Assembly (NCBI RefSeq): GCF_000344685.1
Contig: NW_006920411.1
Span: 2,667,910-2,731,909, forward strand
Direction: 5' to 3'
Source of the DNA: Gloeophyllum trabeum ATCC 11539
Lineage: Eukaryota; Basidiomycota; Agaricomycetes; Gloeophyllales; Gloeophyllaceae
Length of the DNA: 64,000 nt
Shown: one piece after another, positions 43,154 through 55,777 of the stretch
Layout of the letters: the number at the start of each line of letters is the position of its first letter
Position numbering within the stretch: the first letter of the stretch is position 1
The notes under the pieces: generated by a model
Databases searched by the model: none
What the model saw: only the letters and a program-made list of their open reading frames with translations
What the model was told of the DNA's origin: nothing
Program-made: the position numbers and the translations under genes

Positions 43154-45485
43154 AAAGCGCGGAACGCGAGCTCGCTGTGGTGTTGATCAGCAGAGGCCCA
43201 GGAGCTGTCGCAGTGTTTGTATGTGCAACGAGGCAATGAGGCTGTCCCGCGCGAATATACGGGCTGACTTTAAGACCATGACGTGTGAGCCGGCGGTAAG
43301 TCGTGGCTGACACTGCTTGATTAGATCCTCGGACGCGATCGTCGCTAGCGATTGCAGTGATGATAAGACAACGTCCAGGCGGCCTCCTCTGGAGGCGTGA
43401 GACCGGTCTAAAATCGACCGGTATATTCGTTCACTAGACAAATCAATTTCGGTCGGTAGAAGGCTGAAATTGTCCGCTTACCGTACGAAAGACACCGTAT
43501 CATTTTGTCCCACCAAATTGTGAATTTCGACCCCCCCTCAGAACGGCCGAAAATGACATTTTCCAACCGTTTAGTGGTCTATTTCCATCTGGTCATTCAA
43601 ACCACCATTCCTTGGCTTTGGCACCCCTAGCAGTCAGTGTGCAATGCAGTTGAGGCACCAACATATTTGTATATTCTCTATGTAGAATAGTACAGCAAAC
43701 TGTGTCATACCCGCCCTGACCCTGAACCATGCATCCCCCAGCCCCCCCTCCTCGGGGCTCCCTATTCAAATCCCTACCAACAGCAACAACACAAAGACTA
43801 CCTGCCAGATGTTAGATCAGTAGAAGTCATACCACGGCCTCAAGGAAGCACTCACGTACTCGCATAGCTCGACAAGGGGATGGCGGCAAGGTGGTTGATA
43901 CACCGATCCTGTCGAGATATCTTAGATTCAGTAAACATATTGTACAACGGGTACCATACTCACTTTACAACAACCAACCAACTATCAGGCCTACGACACA
44001 GACACGTATTAGACTTCGTCGAGACGCAGGATCGAGAGAATGGACGCACCTTAGTGACCGAACCGCGGCCATCATCTAGCCTGCGACAGTACACGCTCAC
44101 CGGGGAAGAAGGGCCATGTATACCAGCGGAGCTGCTCACTGCGGCGTCGGCGGCGTCGGCGGCGACGACGGCGCAACAGCGAGCTCATGGCAAGGGCCGG
44201 CGTCGAGGTCAGAGGCAAGTTGAACATGTCACGAAGTGACGCAAGTGGGGCTATCATTCCGATCTTCGAACTCCGACCTGTGGGTTCTCACGACTGCTGC
44301 TGCGGATTCAACAGACAGAATTCGACCGTTTATCGTATGGAATGCCCAAGTTTGGAATTCCAACTGGTTTCCATACGGCAAGCTATTTCGACCTTATTCG
44401 ACCACTTTTTGGCCGAAAGTACAAAATTGACCCATTACCGGTCTAATTTAGGCCGGCCTGGCGCGCACAGTGCTCGTCTTATAAAAGCAATGAATTCCAC
44501 CTCAATGCCGTTCGACCGAACTCGAGGGTCAAGGCCTTGGGGGCATAAACTTACCTCGCGAAGGCCGATGGAAGAGAACGCCACGTGGCTCAGTGGGAAG
44601 GGGAGGTTGACTTCGACCATTGTTCAATTTGTTGGACGGGTACGATGGCTTCTTTATATCGTCAGCGGAAAGACCCTAGTGTGAAATGCAGCGGGATAAC
44701 TCGCGTCGCTTCATGCTCGTACCGCTATATCGTGTCATGGAGCACCCAGCGTGAAAGGCTTACCAACGAGAGCTGACAGCTGCACGACGAAGTCAGGATA
44801 AGAATGATGTATGCTCAGACTGATCTACAGCATACCCTCATCTGTGATCGGAGGTCACGGAATTCAGTTCTGATTGTATGCGTCTTGATCTTGAGTGGAG
44901 AACGGTAAGACCTCAACATCTGTTCAAGGCATATGGTGGTCAGGGAAAAAATGATAGGCAAAATGCAACGCACATGAGGGTTGCGCACCTGTCAATGTCA
45001 ATGCTTGACCCGCGTACATAATGCGCTCTCGCCGGGCAAGAAATCATCCAGAAACCTGTCATCCGTGCCAGTTATCAGAGTGAGTACGGCAGTACAATCA
45101 CGAGCTAAGTTCTACTGACCTAAAGAGATCCAGAGCCGAGCAAAATTCTTCTCCATTTGTGCTCTTCCTTGTGTGCATGTCCAGCTGCAGACGACTCACA
45201 AGCATCAGAGGTTCGGATTCATACATGCCTCACAAAGCGTCGGATTGGATCGTTGCGTTAGGGAGGCAGAAAGCACCTTTTTCGCGGTTTTCAACAAGGC
45301 GTATGTTGGACGGCCCAATATGTCCATAGGGCATGGATACATACAAAGAGCCAGACGCGCCTTGCAAGTCCTAATGAGCGCGTCAGTCACGTGACGCCCG
45401 GCTTACTCCTCGAGCGTTGCCCCGACTTGGAAATTTCCAGCGACCTTCCCTCAGCATTATTCCTCGCGGTGAGGGAGCCCCAGAG
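43154..45485. other. Long intergenic region, possible small gene or inverted-repeat element
   Basis: 2.3 kb. On the minus strand 44235-43790 has a chain of splice-like sites (GTGAGC, GTGCGT, GTGAGT and GTACGT donors with CGTAG, ACAG and GGCAG acceptors) behind an ATG reading MFNLPLTSTPALAMSS and a run of Arg. I could not decide the joins, so I call no gene. The outer parts form a diverged inverted repeat, listed separately. 44500-45480 shows nothing recognised. Confidence 0.4.
43405..44460. repeat. Possible diverged inverted-repeat element
   Basis: Near 43410 the strand reads GGTCTAAAATCGACCGGTA, and near 44435-44455 the reverse complement reads GGCCTAAATTAGACCGGTA. TCAATTT and CGTA-type blocks further in also correspond. 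Both flanks are rich in TTCGACC and GGTCGAA-like words. Identity is low and the termini are unclear. Confidence 0.3.
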
Positions 45486-46524
45486 ATGTCTAGCAAAAAG
45501 GCTTCGAAGTCCGACTCTCGGTTCACACTTGACTCGCGCTTTGCTGGAGAGTCTGACGCCGAGTCTTCAAATTCTGCAGGTGCTTCACTCAATCGCCCGG
45601 ACGAAGTAGCTCATGATGGCGCTTCAGGATCTGAGCGCGAAGAGGAGACTCAAGCTGATATCCACGAAAATCCTGAACGAGAGCATGAGGGCCTGGGGCG
45701 AGGAATGGCCCCCGAGGGTTTCTCGGGCCCTGACAAGATCGTAAAACCTCTAACGCCGGAGGCATTGGCTGCGTTCAAGGCTGCACAAGAACGAGCTGGA
45801 GTCGTATACATCTCGAGGATACCTCCAGGCATGCAGCCGAGGAAGGTGCGACACCTAATGAGCGCTTATGGAGAAGTAGGCAGGGTGTACTTGCAGCAAG
45901 AAGGTAGGAAGCATCCCTGGTGCACGAAGGGTGCGTCGCTGATCGACATGCAGATCCCAAGCGAGCCTACTTACGGCGAAAGTATACTACGACGAAGAAG
46001 CCTCATTTCACTGAAGGCTGGGTGGAGTTCAAGGACAAGAAAGTTGCTCGCGCAGTGGCGGAAATGCTTAATGCACGACCGATCGGCGGGAAGAAGGGTT
46101 CGCGATGGAGAGACGATGTCTGGACCATGAAATACCTTCCTAAATTCAAGTGGAACATGTTGACCGAGCAAATCGGTGCGGACCCCTTCACAGTAATTTG
46201 TCTCCGTGTGATGCTCATGTATGAAAACTCGCAGCCCACGAAGCCGCTATTCATACTGCGCGCCTACGGGTCGAGCTCTCACAATCGCGGTCAGAGCAGC
46301 ATGAGTACCTCAAGAATGTGGAGCTTGCAAGAGTTCTTGACAAAAGAGCGGAACGGAAGCGGCAGGCTGGCAAAGATGCAGACAATGCGCCCAAGCCTGA
46401 TCCCAAACGCAAGTCCGACGAGAGTAAGGATGAAGAGAGGAAGTCGAAAAAGCGGAAAGTTGTTCCGACTGATTCTCAAGCCAACGAGAAGCAGTTGGAA
46501 AGTGTTTTGGATAGCATTTTCTAA
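45486..46524 (+). CDS. esf2: 18S rRNA factor 2, ESF2 / ABT1
   Basis: An SSU-processome RNA-binding protein that stimulates the helicase Dbp8. Three exons. The start [19 protein letters not shown] is the first true ATG; the open frame extends further upstream without one. An acidic N-terminus is followed by the [35 protein letters not shown], then across an intron [20 protein letters not shown] and [19 protein letters not shown]. The ABT1 signature [19 protein letters not shown] follows. After the second intron [20 protein letters not shown] leads into a basic, coiled C-terminus ending at 46524. Length (about 300 residues) is normal for fungi. Confidence 0.95.
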
Positions 46525-46882
46525 CGAGCTCACTGTGATCTTGTAGTAGATTGTAGTCAAGTTGTAGCGCCTGCATATAATAATTTCAGTCCAGACTTCG
46601 CCGCGAAGTGCACGCACGGACCACTTGCCGTAAAGGGAAGTTTGAAGCGGAGACTCAAGTCGAGCGACGTGGAATTCGCCGAGGCCGGCGTTGTTCTCCA
46701 TCGCGAACACAGGCAGCGCGCAGGGAGCGTCGACCAACGTCCACGCCTTCGCCGTCATCGTGTCTCGCGATCTCTAAGAGGTCTGTCTTTTACCATGCTG
46801 GACTACACTCAGTCCCTCGCTCTCTTCCGCTGTCGTACAATGTCGTCTCATCTTTCTCTCTCCTCAGTCCTTTTCTCTTACC
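46525..46882. other. Intergenic between ESF2 and ARS2
   Basis: 358 bp. The last 100 bp before the ARS2 ATG are pyrimidine-rich (CTCTCTTCC, TCATCTTTCTCTCTCC), a common fungal core-promoter look. No gene. Confidence 0.55.
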
Positions 46883-49800
46883 ATGTCTTGGGCTTCTGCT
46901 GCGTATCCTCCCCCTCGCCGCTCGCGTTCTCGGTCTCCTTACCGCGCGGGATATCCGCCCAGAATGGCGCCAGATGCCGATGCGTATCGTCCTGATTGGG
47001 ACGCTTACGACTACGGGAGGGACAGAGCATGGGTAGACTATGAAAGAGACAGGGCTGCATACGATTACGGTCGGAGGGGCAGGAGTAGGAGTCCTCCGGC
47101 AGATGAAGGTGCGCTCTTTCTTCGCGAAAGACGCGTCTTGCTCCACGTCAGATTCTTACATTCATTAGCTGGACGAAAGCGTCGCAGGTCGCTTTCTCCA
47201 TACGACCGGGCTAGGTTCGAGCCCAGACCTAGGTACGGGGATGACTATGGTACGTGTTCAGTTATGTATCCGCGACGCCGCGCGCGCTCATTGAAACCGC
47301 CATAGACACGCATTCACGCGCCTATGATTACACATCGCGCGGTCCATATCCCCCGAACCCACATGGCGGCTACAACCGTCGGGCTCCTCCAGACCCTCAC
47401 ACCTTCGACTACCCTGCCAGTCTAAAGCAATATGCGGAGTGGTTCCGATACTTCTATCCGCAGGAGGCTATAGAAGAGGACAACGCGGACAAGGCCGCGG
47501 AGCAAGCAGCGGGCGACGGCAGTAAACCTCGTAATGGGATCAAGACGAGGTGGGAGAAGTACAAAAAGGAATTTGCGTCTGTTCAGGTCAGTGTCACGCT
47601 TACTTTGCCCAAATTACCCTCATGTTCCGGCGGAACCCTCCTGTGTTCGTCGCGTTCGATTTTGGAGCATGAGCTAAAACAGAGTACATTCTGTCTTGTA
47701 GCTCCAACGCATGTTCGATCACCACAGAAAATCTCCTTGGTTCGCAGAAAAATACGATCCCTCACCAGAGTATGTTAACCTCCGTAAGCGGGTGAGGAAG
47801 GAAGGATGGAGGGGCCGACTCAATATGTTCTTAAACGATCTCGAAATCGGTAAATATGATCCTGAGTTGAAGGAACCGGAGCCAGTTCCTGCTTCGCCGG
47901 TCAAGGAGAATACCTCGTCTGCCCCTGCTGAGAACGGTGCTGCACCGGACGCAGGAGACGCTTCCGGCATGGCACCAGCTTCAGAAGAGCATAAGGCTGA
48001 GGATGAGGCACAGCTGGAAGGGGATGACGAGGCTGGAGACAACAATAATGACCCTAGCAGGGCTGAGACTAATGGCAAGCAGTCCAATGACTTGAAGAAG
48101 TCAAACCGAGGGGAGGAAATATCCGTCCCTCCTGAGGACAATCAAGTTATGATTCGGACGATTCCGCCTGACATTGGTCGTCTGAAGTTAGAAGAGGTAC
48201 GCGCCGTGCTCGATCTCTTCTGCAGATAGCTGAGGCGTTTATCACCTAGGCATGCGGAAAGGTTCCGGGCTTCGTGTACTTGGCTTTGGGTGATCCTCTC
48301 CAGAAACGCAATTACTATCGCGCCGGCTGGCTCCGCTTCCGACAGGATGCTGACATGTCCACCGTCATGTCTGAGCTGTCCGACAAGAAAGTACGTGGCG
48401 TACTAGATTCCGTCCCCAGTTCATCAGTTTACCCGTGTATTACCAGATCGAAGGCTTCAAGCTGCATGTGACGCATAATGTGAAGCCGTTCGTAAATAGG
48501 GTCCGTTACGCGCCAGAGGTGTCAAACAAGCCCGACAGACTTGAGAAGGATTTGGCGAATGCCAGAACACTTGCTGCTAAGTTGGAGCAGGAGTATCTCG
48601 AATTTCGAACATGGCAGCCGCCTAAGCCTGAGCCAGCCGCGGGCGGCGACGCTGACAATGTGAAAGCGAACGGTGAAGATCGTGATGCCACTATGGCGGA
48701 CACGAACGGCAGCTCGGAACAGGAAGAGGACCCTGAGCCAAATGAGAAGGGAACGGATGCTGTCGAGCGAAGGATTGAGAAGGTGATGGCAGACTTGGTT
48801 GGTCAAGGTCTTGTTGATGCCAGTGACGAGAAAGTTTTGAATGCAAAGAGGGTCAGTCTATCGGTTGGTGTTGAGAGCACGGAATATCTGACATGGTTTG
48901 CGGCAGACTGTAATTGCTTTGGATTTGTATCTTGCTTACCTTCGTGCTGCTTTCAACACGTGCTATTATTGCGCGGTTGTCACCGATCATGTCGAAGAGC
49001 TGCATCGTAAGTGTATAAAGCATACGAGAAAGCCAATGTCGAAGTCGCTCCTGGAAGAAATTCGGGCGGCTGAGGCGGAGAAGGCCGAAAGGGAGAAGGA
49101 AGAGAACGTCAAAGAGGAGGAGGTAGAGGACAATAAGGAGAAAGACAAGGAGACCGCCTCCAAAGACAAACCGGCTGAGAATAGGGACTGGAAACGGAAC
49201 GGTGAGCGTGTTGAAACACATTCATGTGGTTCTTGGACTTACTCTCGCGTAGACGAGCGGTGGCTAGAATGGTTGGATTCGAAGGTGGCTTTACTGATTA
49301 ATCGTGACGGCGTCGATCCACGCGATTATGGAGGGAAGAGCTACGAAGAGTGCGTATTCCATACAACGTTATCGATGGGTCCGGCCCTTGTACTAAACAG
49401 CCTGAAGGGAGCTCTCACGAGCCACGGAACAGTATATAAAGCAAGAGGATGAAGGCAAATTTCGGTGTAAAACCTGCCAGAAGCTATTCAAAGCGACGTC
49501 CTTCGTGGAGAAGCATATCGTGAACAAACATCCAGAGCACGTGAAGAGTCTGGAAGATGTGCGTAACCCCAGTACGACAGACTGAACCAGTTACTGAACA
49601 TGCTGCAGATTCCTTACTTCAACAACTTCGCGTTGGATCCGCACCGGATACAGCCCTTTTCTCACCCTCCTCCGGCTGTTGGCAACAGCCAGGGTCCGCC
49701 CCCTCAAGCCTATGGTCTACAAGCCCCAGCTGCTGGCTATCCTCCACCAGGGGATTACGCCCGCGCTCCGCCGTATTACAACGGATATTATCCTCCACCC

Positions 49801-50169
49801 TACGCAGGCGCGCCGCCCTACTGGGACCAGTATGCCTATCCATATCCGCCACCTCCTGGTTACCCACCACGACGGGACGAAGGCACGATTGCTCGACGTC
49901 TCAGTGATCGTATAAGCGGATATGCGCCCGGTTACGATCCGGCAACAGAACCTCCGGTGATCCCTGCAGGAGCGGGCTTGCCGGCGAAGCCCGCCCCTAT
50001 GTTGGAGCCCGGACCTGGTGGGAGGAGAGGCGGTCGCGCCAATAGTGGGGGTGTACCCCCGCCTCCCCCGCCTGATGCGAAGGAGGATCCTCGCGCTGCC
50101 GCGGGGAGGAAGGTTAGCTACCATGATATGGATCTCGTCGCAGAAGGGGACGTCGAATTGACTTACTGA
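46883..50169 (+). CDS. pir2: ARS2 / SERRATE / Pir2 zinc-finger RNA effector
   Basis: ARS2 links the nuclear cap-binding complex to RNA decay, silencing and export. The N-terminus is an RS/RD/Tyr-rich region (RRSRSRSPYRAGYPP). The SERRATE N-terminal domain follows: FDYPASLKQYAEWFRYFYPQ, TRWEKYKKEFASVQLQRMF and HHRKSPWFAEKYDPSPEYV. Next come an acidic linker, an RRM-like part (VMIRTIPPDIGRLKLEEACG), KLHVTHNVKPFVNRVRYAP and the helical ARS2 leg (LDLYLAYLRAAFNTCYYCAV). A C2H2 finger (FRCKTCQKLFKATSFVEKH then IVNKHPEH) and a Pro/Tyr/Gly-rich tail complete it. One join (SYEE to ELSRATEQ) requires an AAG acceptor near 49410. About nine exons. Confidence 0.93.
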
Positions 50170-50605
50170 ACTCGCCGCACTGTTTCCACCCCTTGCTAGA
50201 CGAATAATCATTTGACTTCGCTGTACCTTTTGCTATGCCAGCTGTTATGTATTGGGGAGATGTGTCCTGCTGCAACGAGGCCGGTTATCGAATTCATTCG
50301 TGATTCTCGCAGTGAGTTCTCTTCGGATACTTTTTGGGTAAGGAGCGTCTCTGTTTGTCTGTGTTTCGCCACAATCCAAAGGTTTCCTCCTCCTTACGCT
50401 TGCAAGCACAATTAGTCGGGAGTGCTCTACCTGTCCCTGCTGTGCATTGGACGTCTGCATGGACGTGCAGGAGTGAGGCTTCCGGACTGTCTGTTTCTGT
50501 TCATTTGGGCACACGGGTGGACGATTCCGCAGGTTTCTTTCTGGGTCTTGATTGCGACGCTTCTTTATCCTGTCTATTTTGTGGGCTTCCTTCTGACGAA
50601 CGACA
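50170..50605. other. Intergenic between ARS2 and SSK1
   Basis: 436 bp, T-rich before the SSK1 start, so hydrophobic-looking open frames arise by composition. I see no extra upstream SSK1 exon and no other gene. Confidence 0.55.
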
Positions 50606-53600
50606 ATGACTGGTCCAAAACTCCCTGCGGTTCGACTTCCAGCGCTAGGTGGTGAAAGGGAGGGTATAACGCAGGATGTTGTGGTCGAGCTGCCTCCGTC
50701 GAGCAACAAGTTCAGTTTCGCCTGGCCGGCTGAAGGCACTCCAATGGCACCCCCTCCCCCTAGCGACCGTACAATGAGTCTGAGCTCTTCGGATTACGAA
50801 TCGGAGCTGTCGGAGGAAGAGGCATTACCCCAGGTATGCGGTTCGCAGACGCAGGTGGCGGAAAGTGGCCACGACACTACGCCCAAGAGCCGCCTCAACC
50901 TGGACCAGAATCCAATCGAGCAATACGTGCAACCGGCACCAACACCCCCTCGTCTCTCTCGTGCCTTCTCTATGCCCCTCCCTCATCAGCTGAGTTATCT
51001 TCAGAACCCGCGGCGGTCGCCTTCTGTCTCGGGAACTCAAGTGTCTGAGCCAGACGAGCCACCTCCGGAATCCTCCCGATTTCATGAACTCTCCTTGGAA
51101 TTGGCAGACTCAGTACAAATGGTCATCCAAACTCTTCTTCAGCTGTCCCCACCTCAGGTCCTGGATCCCGCCAAAGAACAATTCTCGGCATGCTCATTAT
51201 CTATCCCGACTCCTTCGGTATCTGCCATGTTCACCTCTATGAAGAACCTTAACTATATGTCTGCAAATATGACCGCCTTCAGTTCAGATCCGTCAGATCC
51301 ACGAGCGTCTCCTCCCCCTGGAACCTTGCGGTCAGTACACGACGACTTTGACGTGGGTGAGATGCTCCAGAGTGTGGGCGACGCCTTGAGTGGCGTAGCT
51401 GCCCAGGCCGGAGTGGATCTCGTTCTCTTCCACCACGACGTGGGCTTAAAGCATGTCGCAGTCAAGGGTGATGAATGTGGTGTCTCTTATGCCCTCTCGC
51501 ACGTGAGTAATATCCATCGTCAAGTTCAGACCAATGCCAACTTCATTGCAGATTATTCGTCAAGTCATTAGTACAGCGAAACGCGGTGATACCATTGAGA
51601 TTGGTCTTTCTGTCAGAATGCACGTGCCCAAGTCGGCAGAGCCCCCCCTTCCGACCGATGCAACAGAAGGGGACGTCGAGGAGGACACTTTGCCCGTCGT
51701 CGACCTGGATGCACCCATCCGATGTGTTTTTGAAGTCTTCCACAAGTTCTCCCGCACTCCTCCTATCACCACTTCGCCCGATAACGAGCCTCTGTCGCCC
51801 CCATCGCGTCCTCGACCTCAGTTAAATAGTTTGTTACTGAAGCGGTTACTCCGCCACATAGGTGCTTCCTTGGATGTTGACCTGCCGACAAGAAATCACA
51901 AACCAGGTCGTACTTGCCAATTGACGATGTGCCTGGAACGAGGGGATCCTTCAGCGGTCAACCCCGCCGTCAATGTCGGTTCTGAAGAAGCTGGATATTT
52001 CTTAATGCCAGAGATCCGATTAGCTAATGAGCCGACGCTGGAGGAATTGCTACAATTCGTCGAAACGTTACGGGGGAAGAAAGTGGACCTGTACGCTAGC
52101 GCCAAAGGTTCATTTGCGCATCATCTCACCAGCTACCTGACGGCATGGGGGCTGGATGTGCGTCACGTTTCTCCTGCCGAAGGCCCGGAAGATCAAGGCG
52201 AGGGCTCGCCTGAGGAGCCTACTATTCCGCTGCAATCGTCTCCAAGGGATGATCGTCACAGTCCCATTTTACCCGCTCAGATGAGCAGCAGTTCAGAGTT
52301 CAAAGCACAAGGAAACCCAGATGGACCTTCGTCCTCGCCTCCGGGTAGTTCACAAGCGCTGTCTTTCATCTTCATTGATGACGACGTGTCTGTCCTGCGA
52401 GAACGGCTGAAGAAGTTGCGAGCCGAGCAGCCACAACCTCCAAACCATACATTGGGTGGGCGAAAGCGGCCGTCACTGGCTGCATTCCATCGTCCTCGTT
52501 CGTCGCCGCATGTAGCCAGGACTATGGGTTTCCAGAACGCACTGCCTCTTCCACCCCCTGTAGTGATCGTCCATTTCACTAGTTTGTCAAATTTCAAACT
52601 CGTGAAGGATGCCATTCACTCCTTGCTTGCGCCACCAAACGGTCCTTTTATTCGACCACCCGAAGTCATCGTGATTCCCAAGCCCGCAGGTCCCCGGCGT
52701 TTTCTGACAGCACTACACACCGCCGTTACTAAACCCGTGGTGGATCCCTTCTTTTCTCCAATAGCGACTTCACCCATCAGCCCTGGTTTGAATATCAGTC
52801 ACCCATTCTTCCAGCACTTTGATAGAAGTCCTAGGTCGCCTCTGTCTCGTCCGGCGCGTACTGGAACGGATCGCGGGAATCGTTCGCCAAAAGATGACTC
52901 AGTGCACACTCTCAATCTCCCACCCCCTTCCCCGTTGGGTATGTCGGATGGCATGGAGTATTTCTCTGAGGCCGCTGTAGAGGCCGGTATGAAGTTGGGA
53001 CACTCACCTTCATCTGGCCTTGTAATTCAGAGTCCAGATGGTTCCCCTGCCGGAATCTTCTTCCACCCTGGTGCAGCCAAACCTCCCAAAGGCTCGACTC
53101 AGAGTGTGCGCATGGAGCGGAATCCGGCAGAACTTGGCGTTAGTCGTAGAGGTAGTACCCCCAGAAAGGCGTCGGATGAATTTCGCCACGGACAACGCGA
53201 CCCAGGCACCGCACCCTTCTTATCCTCCACAGCATCCGTCATCCGTCGACCATCAGGCTTGCCAGGTGGTTTGGACGGTAGTCTGGCTTCGCCCAGGTCT
53301 GACCCTGGTCATGTATCGCCGCAGGTCATCACGCCGATCGAGTCACCGGGACAGGGTACTCCCCATGTGGCCTCTCGTCAAGGCAGCCAGGGCGATATCT
53401 CGGCAAGAAGTGGTCAGGCTGGTCCAGCTTCCCCTCGACCTAGTCCTGGTGGAGCGGGTGCTGTGCATAAGAGACCTCTCCGGCGTCCCACTGTCAACCG
53501 CAAATCCACGGGAATTTCTAACGCCAAGAAACCCGTTGATCCTAGCATTGTACCTCCCATTAGCGTGCTCATAGTTGATGGTGCCTTCCTCCCTACGTCT

Positions 53601-55084
53601 GACTATGAAGGGATATCTCTAACCTACTTGTAGATAACCCCATCAACCAAACTATCCTTTCCACGTTCATGAGGAAAAAGAAGATCAAGTATGACGTTGC
53701 CAAAAACGGTGAGGAAGCGGTTGAAAAGTGGAGGAGCGGTGGTTTCCATTTGATTCTGGTTAGTGGAGTCTGGTCCTCATGCATGATGGTAAACGCTCAT
53801 GCGCGTACGCAGATGGATATCCAAATGCCTGTGATGGATGGAATTCAAGCGACGAAGGAGATTAGGCGAATAGAGAAGATGAGCGGATCCCAGGGTTTTC
53901 CCACTCCCCAGTCGGAGGGCGCTGATACTCCCTCGGATTCTTCCAACAATTCAGCCACCACTCCCTATCGGTCTTCCGTTATTATCGTGGCCTTAACGGC
54001 ATCATCGCTGCAGAGCGATCGTGTGGCGGCCCTGGCCGCTGGGTGCAACGATTTCTTGACCAAGCCGGTGTCTTTGCAGTGGCTCAATAACAAGATTATC
54101 GAGTGGGGCTCAATCAAGGCACTACAGATGTGGGCCGATCTCCGACCTGAGGTCGTGAAGAGTATATCGAGTGGCCAGGCTGCACAGGCTCAGAGCGTCG
54201 CCCAAAGACTCCACGTTCCGGAAGGTCGCAGTCCCTCGGGGTCCCCTAGTAGGTCATCGTCTTTACGACGTAAGGCGCGAAGCGTGGAGAATTCTGAGAC
54301 AACGACTCCCAAACCTCGACCTGCCCCATCTCCCATTGCGCACGACTCTCCGGAGGCTTCATCCTCCGGGTCAACGGCTACGGTCTCGTCGGATAGGCCC
54401 GCGGGCACAGGAAGTAAGCGTTCATTTCCCTAATTTCCAACGCGTTTCATTCATAGCTGGTGCGCATCGTAGCTCCGTCAATACCGGAGTTTACCAAAGA
54501 CTTACCGGATGGGCAACCCGCAATGGCTCCTCGTAAGTGTCTGGTCATTTTGGCATTGTTACCAAGTGACTCAAGTACTTGCGTGCTAGGTGACTCTGGT
54601 GGTGTACCGGCAGATCCATTGTTAAATAAGGATGGCAGCGGTATCGCGAGTGATGCGGTTTCCGAGGATGTTGACGAAGTAATACCTAAGGTCAAGTCAT
54701 CCGTTCCGGATACTGGGGACGAGATAACGCCGAAGGCGAAACCGCTACCCCGAACAGGGTCCACTGACGTGGCCGCAATCTTCGAACCCCTTCCAGAGGC
54801 GAAAGTCGGTGAGTACCCGGATCAGCGCCCTTGAGATTGTCGGCGTTAAAGATCTGACTTTGCTCCCAGAGGATAGTCCTCCGGCTGTTCCCGATCCGCC
54901 TACCGAAGGTGAAGTCACTGTTCTCCCTGGCCATTTAGGTGAGGCATTGGCGCAAGACTTGTTTGGACTTATATTCACGCCTATCGTAGATGAACCTACC
55001 CCGCTCACCGAACATTCCGAAAAGCCTCTCGATGGACAGGCATCCCACGCCAACAATCCCGTGGTACACGATACAACGCAATGA
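50606..55084 (+). CDS. ssk1: SSK1 response regulator of the HOG stress pathway
   Basis: The receiver that takes phosphate from the histidine kinase/Ypd1 phosphorelay and controls the Ssk2-type MAPKKK under osmotic stress. A Pro/Ser-rich N-terminal half begins MTGPKLPAVRLPALGGE. The conserved middle part includes MLQSVGDALSGVAAQAGVDL, IIRQVISTAKRGDTIEIGL and PPEVIVIPKPAGPRRFLTAL. The receiver starts SVLIVDDNPINQTILSTFM (the DD pair is split by an intron). The phospho-acceptor Asp is in LILMDIQMPVMDG, split by an intron before the Met. The Thr/Ser is in VALTASS and the Lys in FLTKPVS. The tail has a TKDLPDGQPAMAP patch typical of fungal SSK1. Its joins near 54412-54475 and downstream are less certain, and the stop at 55084 depends on them. 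Confidence 0.92.
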
Positions 55085-55777
55085 CGGTTTTGGGCGACTT
55101 TCGGGTTTGTCGTATGGCTTGCCTTGCCTCTTCTCACACCATACCTGCCGAGAGTCGCCGAGTACCTTTGCAAGTTCCTATGATAGTCTTGGTTCTGATT
55201 GAGGTTTGCGTCTGCACTTCATATTTCGGGTCTTATGGGGATTGGCAGCTGCGCTCGTTCGTTGTTTGAATTGATCTGTGTTTATGCGCTCACCCTCTGT
55301 ACCAAACATGCCGCCATCTAATGCAGCCGGTCCTATACCTACACGAGCAGACCGGCTGCCGCATTCCTGTATAACGTACCTCGCATCATCTAGCAATATT
55401 TCACGAACACGAGACGACCTACTATAGAACAGGGACATTGTGCGAAGCTAGGGGCCTGTAGAGTACTACAATTGCATCACATATGAGGACCAATTGATAC
55501 ATCGGTTTCTAATGCAACTTGGACAGAATTGGCGCCGCGAAGATGTACCTTGGGTTGGCATGCACAGGCAATGCTGTGTCGACACTGCTCGCATCGTGCT
55601 GTAAGGTTTGTTCCCGCGTCTGCCGATGTAATTAGAACGCGCTCTGGGGTGGGCGCTTATAAGTAGCTCGCAAGTTGATACTCAGCGAACCGCCCGGCAA
55701 GGTCTGTTCCTTCTCTCCACGCCTTTGCTCAGGGCTGTCCGACCGCGTTCCCATTATTGTTCTTGTAGCTCTGAAAG
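55085..55777. other. Intergenic between SSK1 and the JmjC gene
   Basis: About 690 bp with no supported gene. It holds the SSK1 3' end and the promoter of the next gene. Confidence 0.6.
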
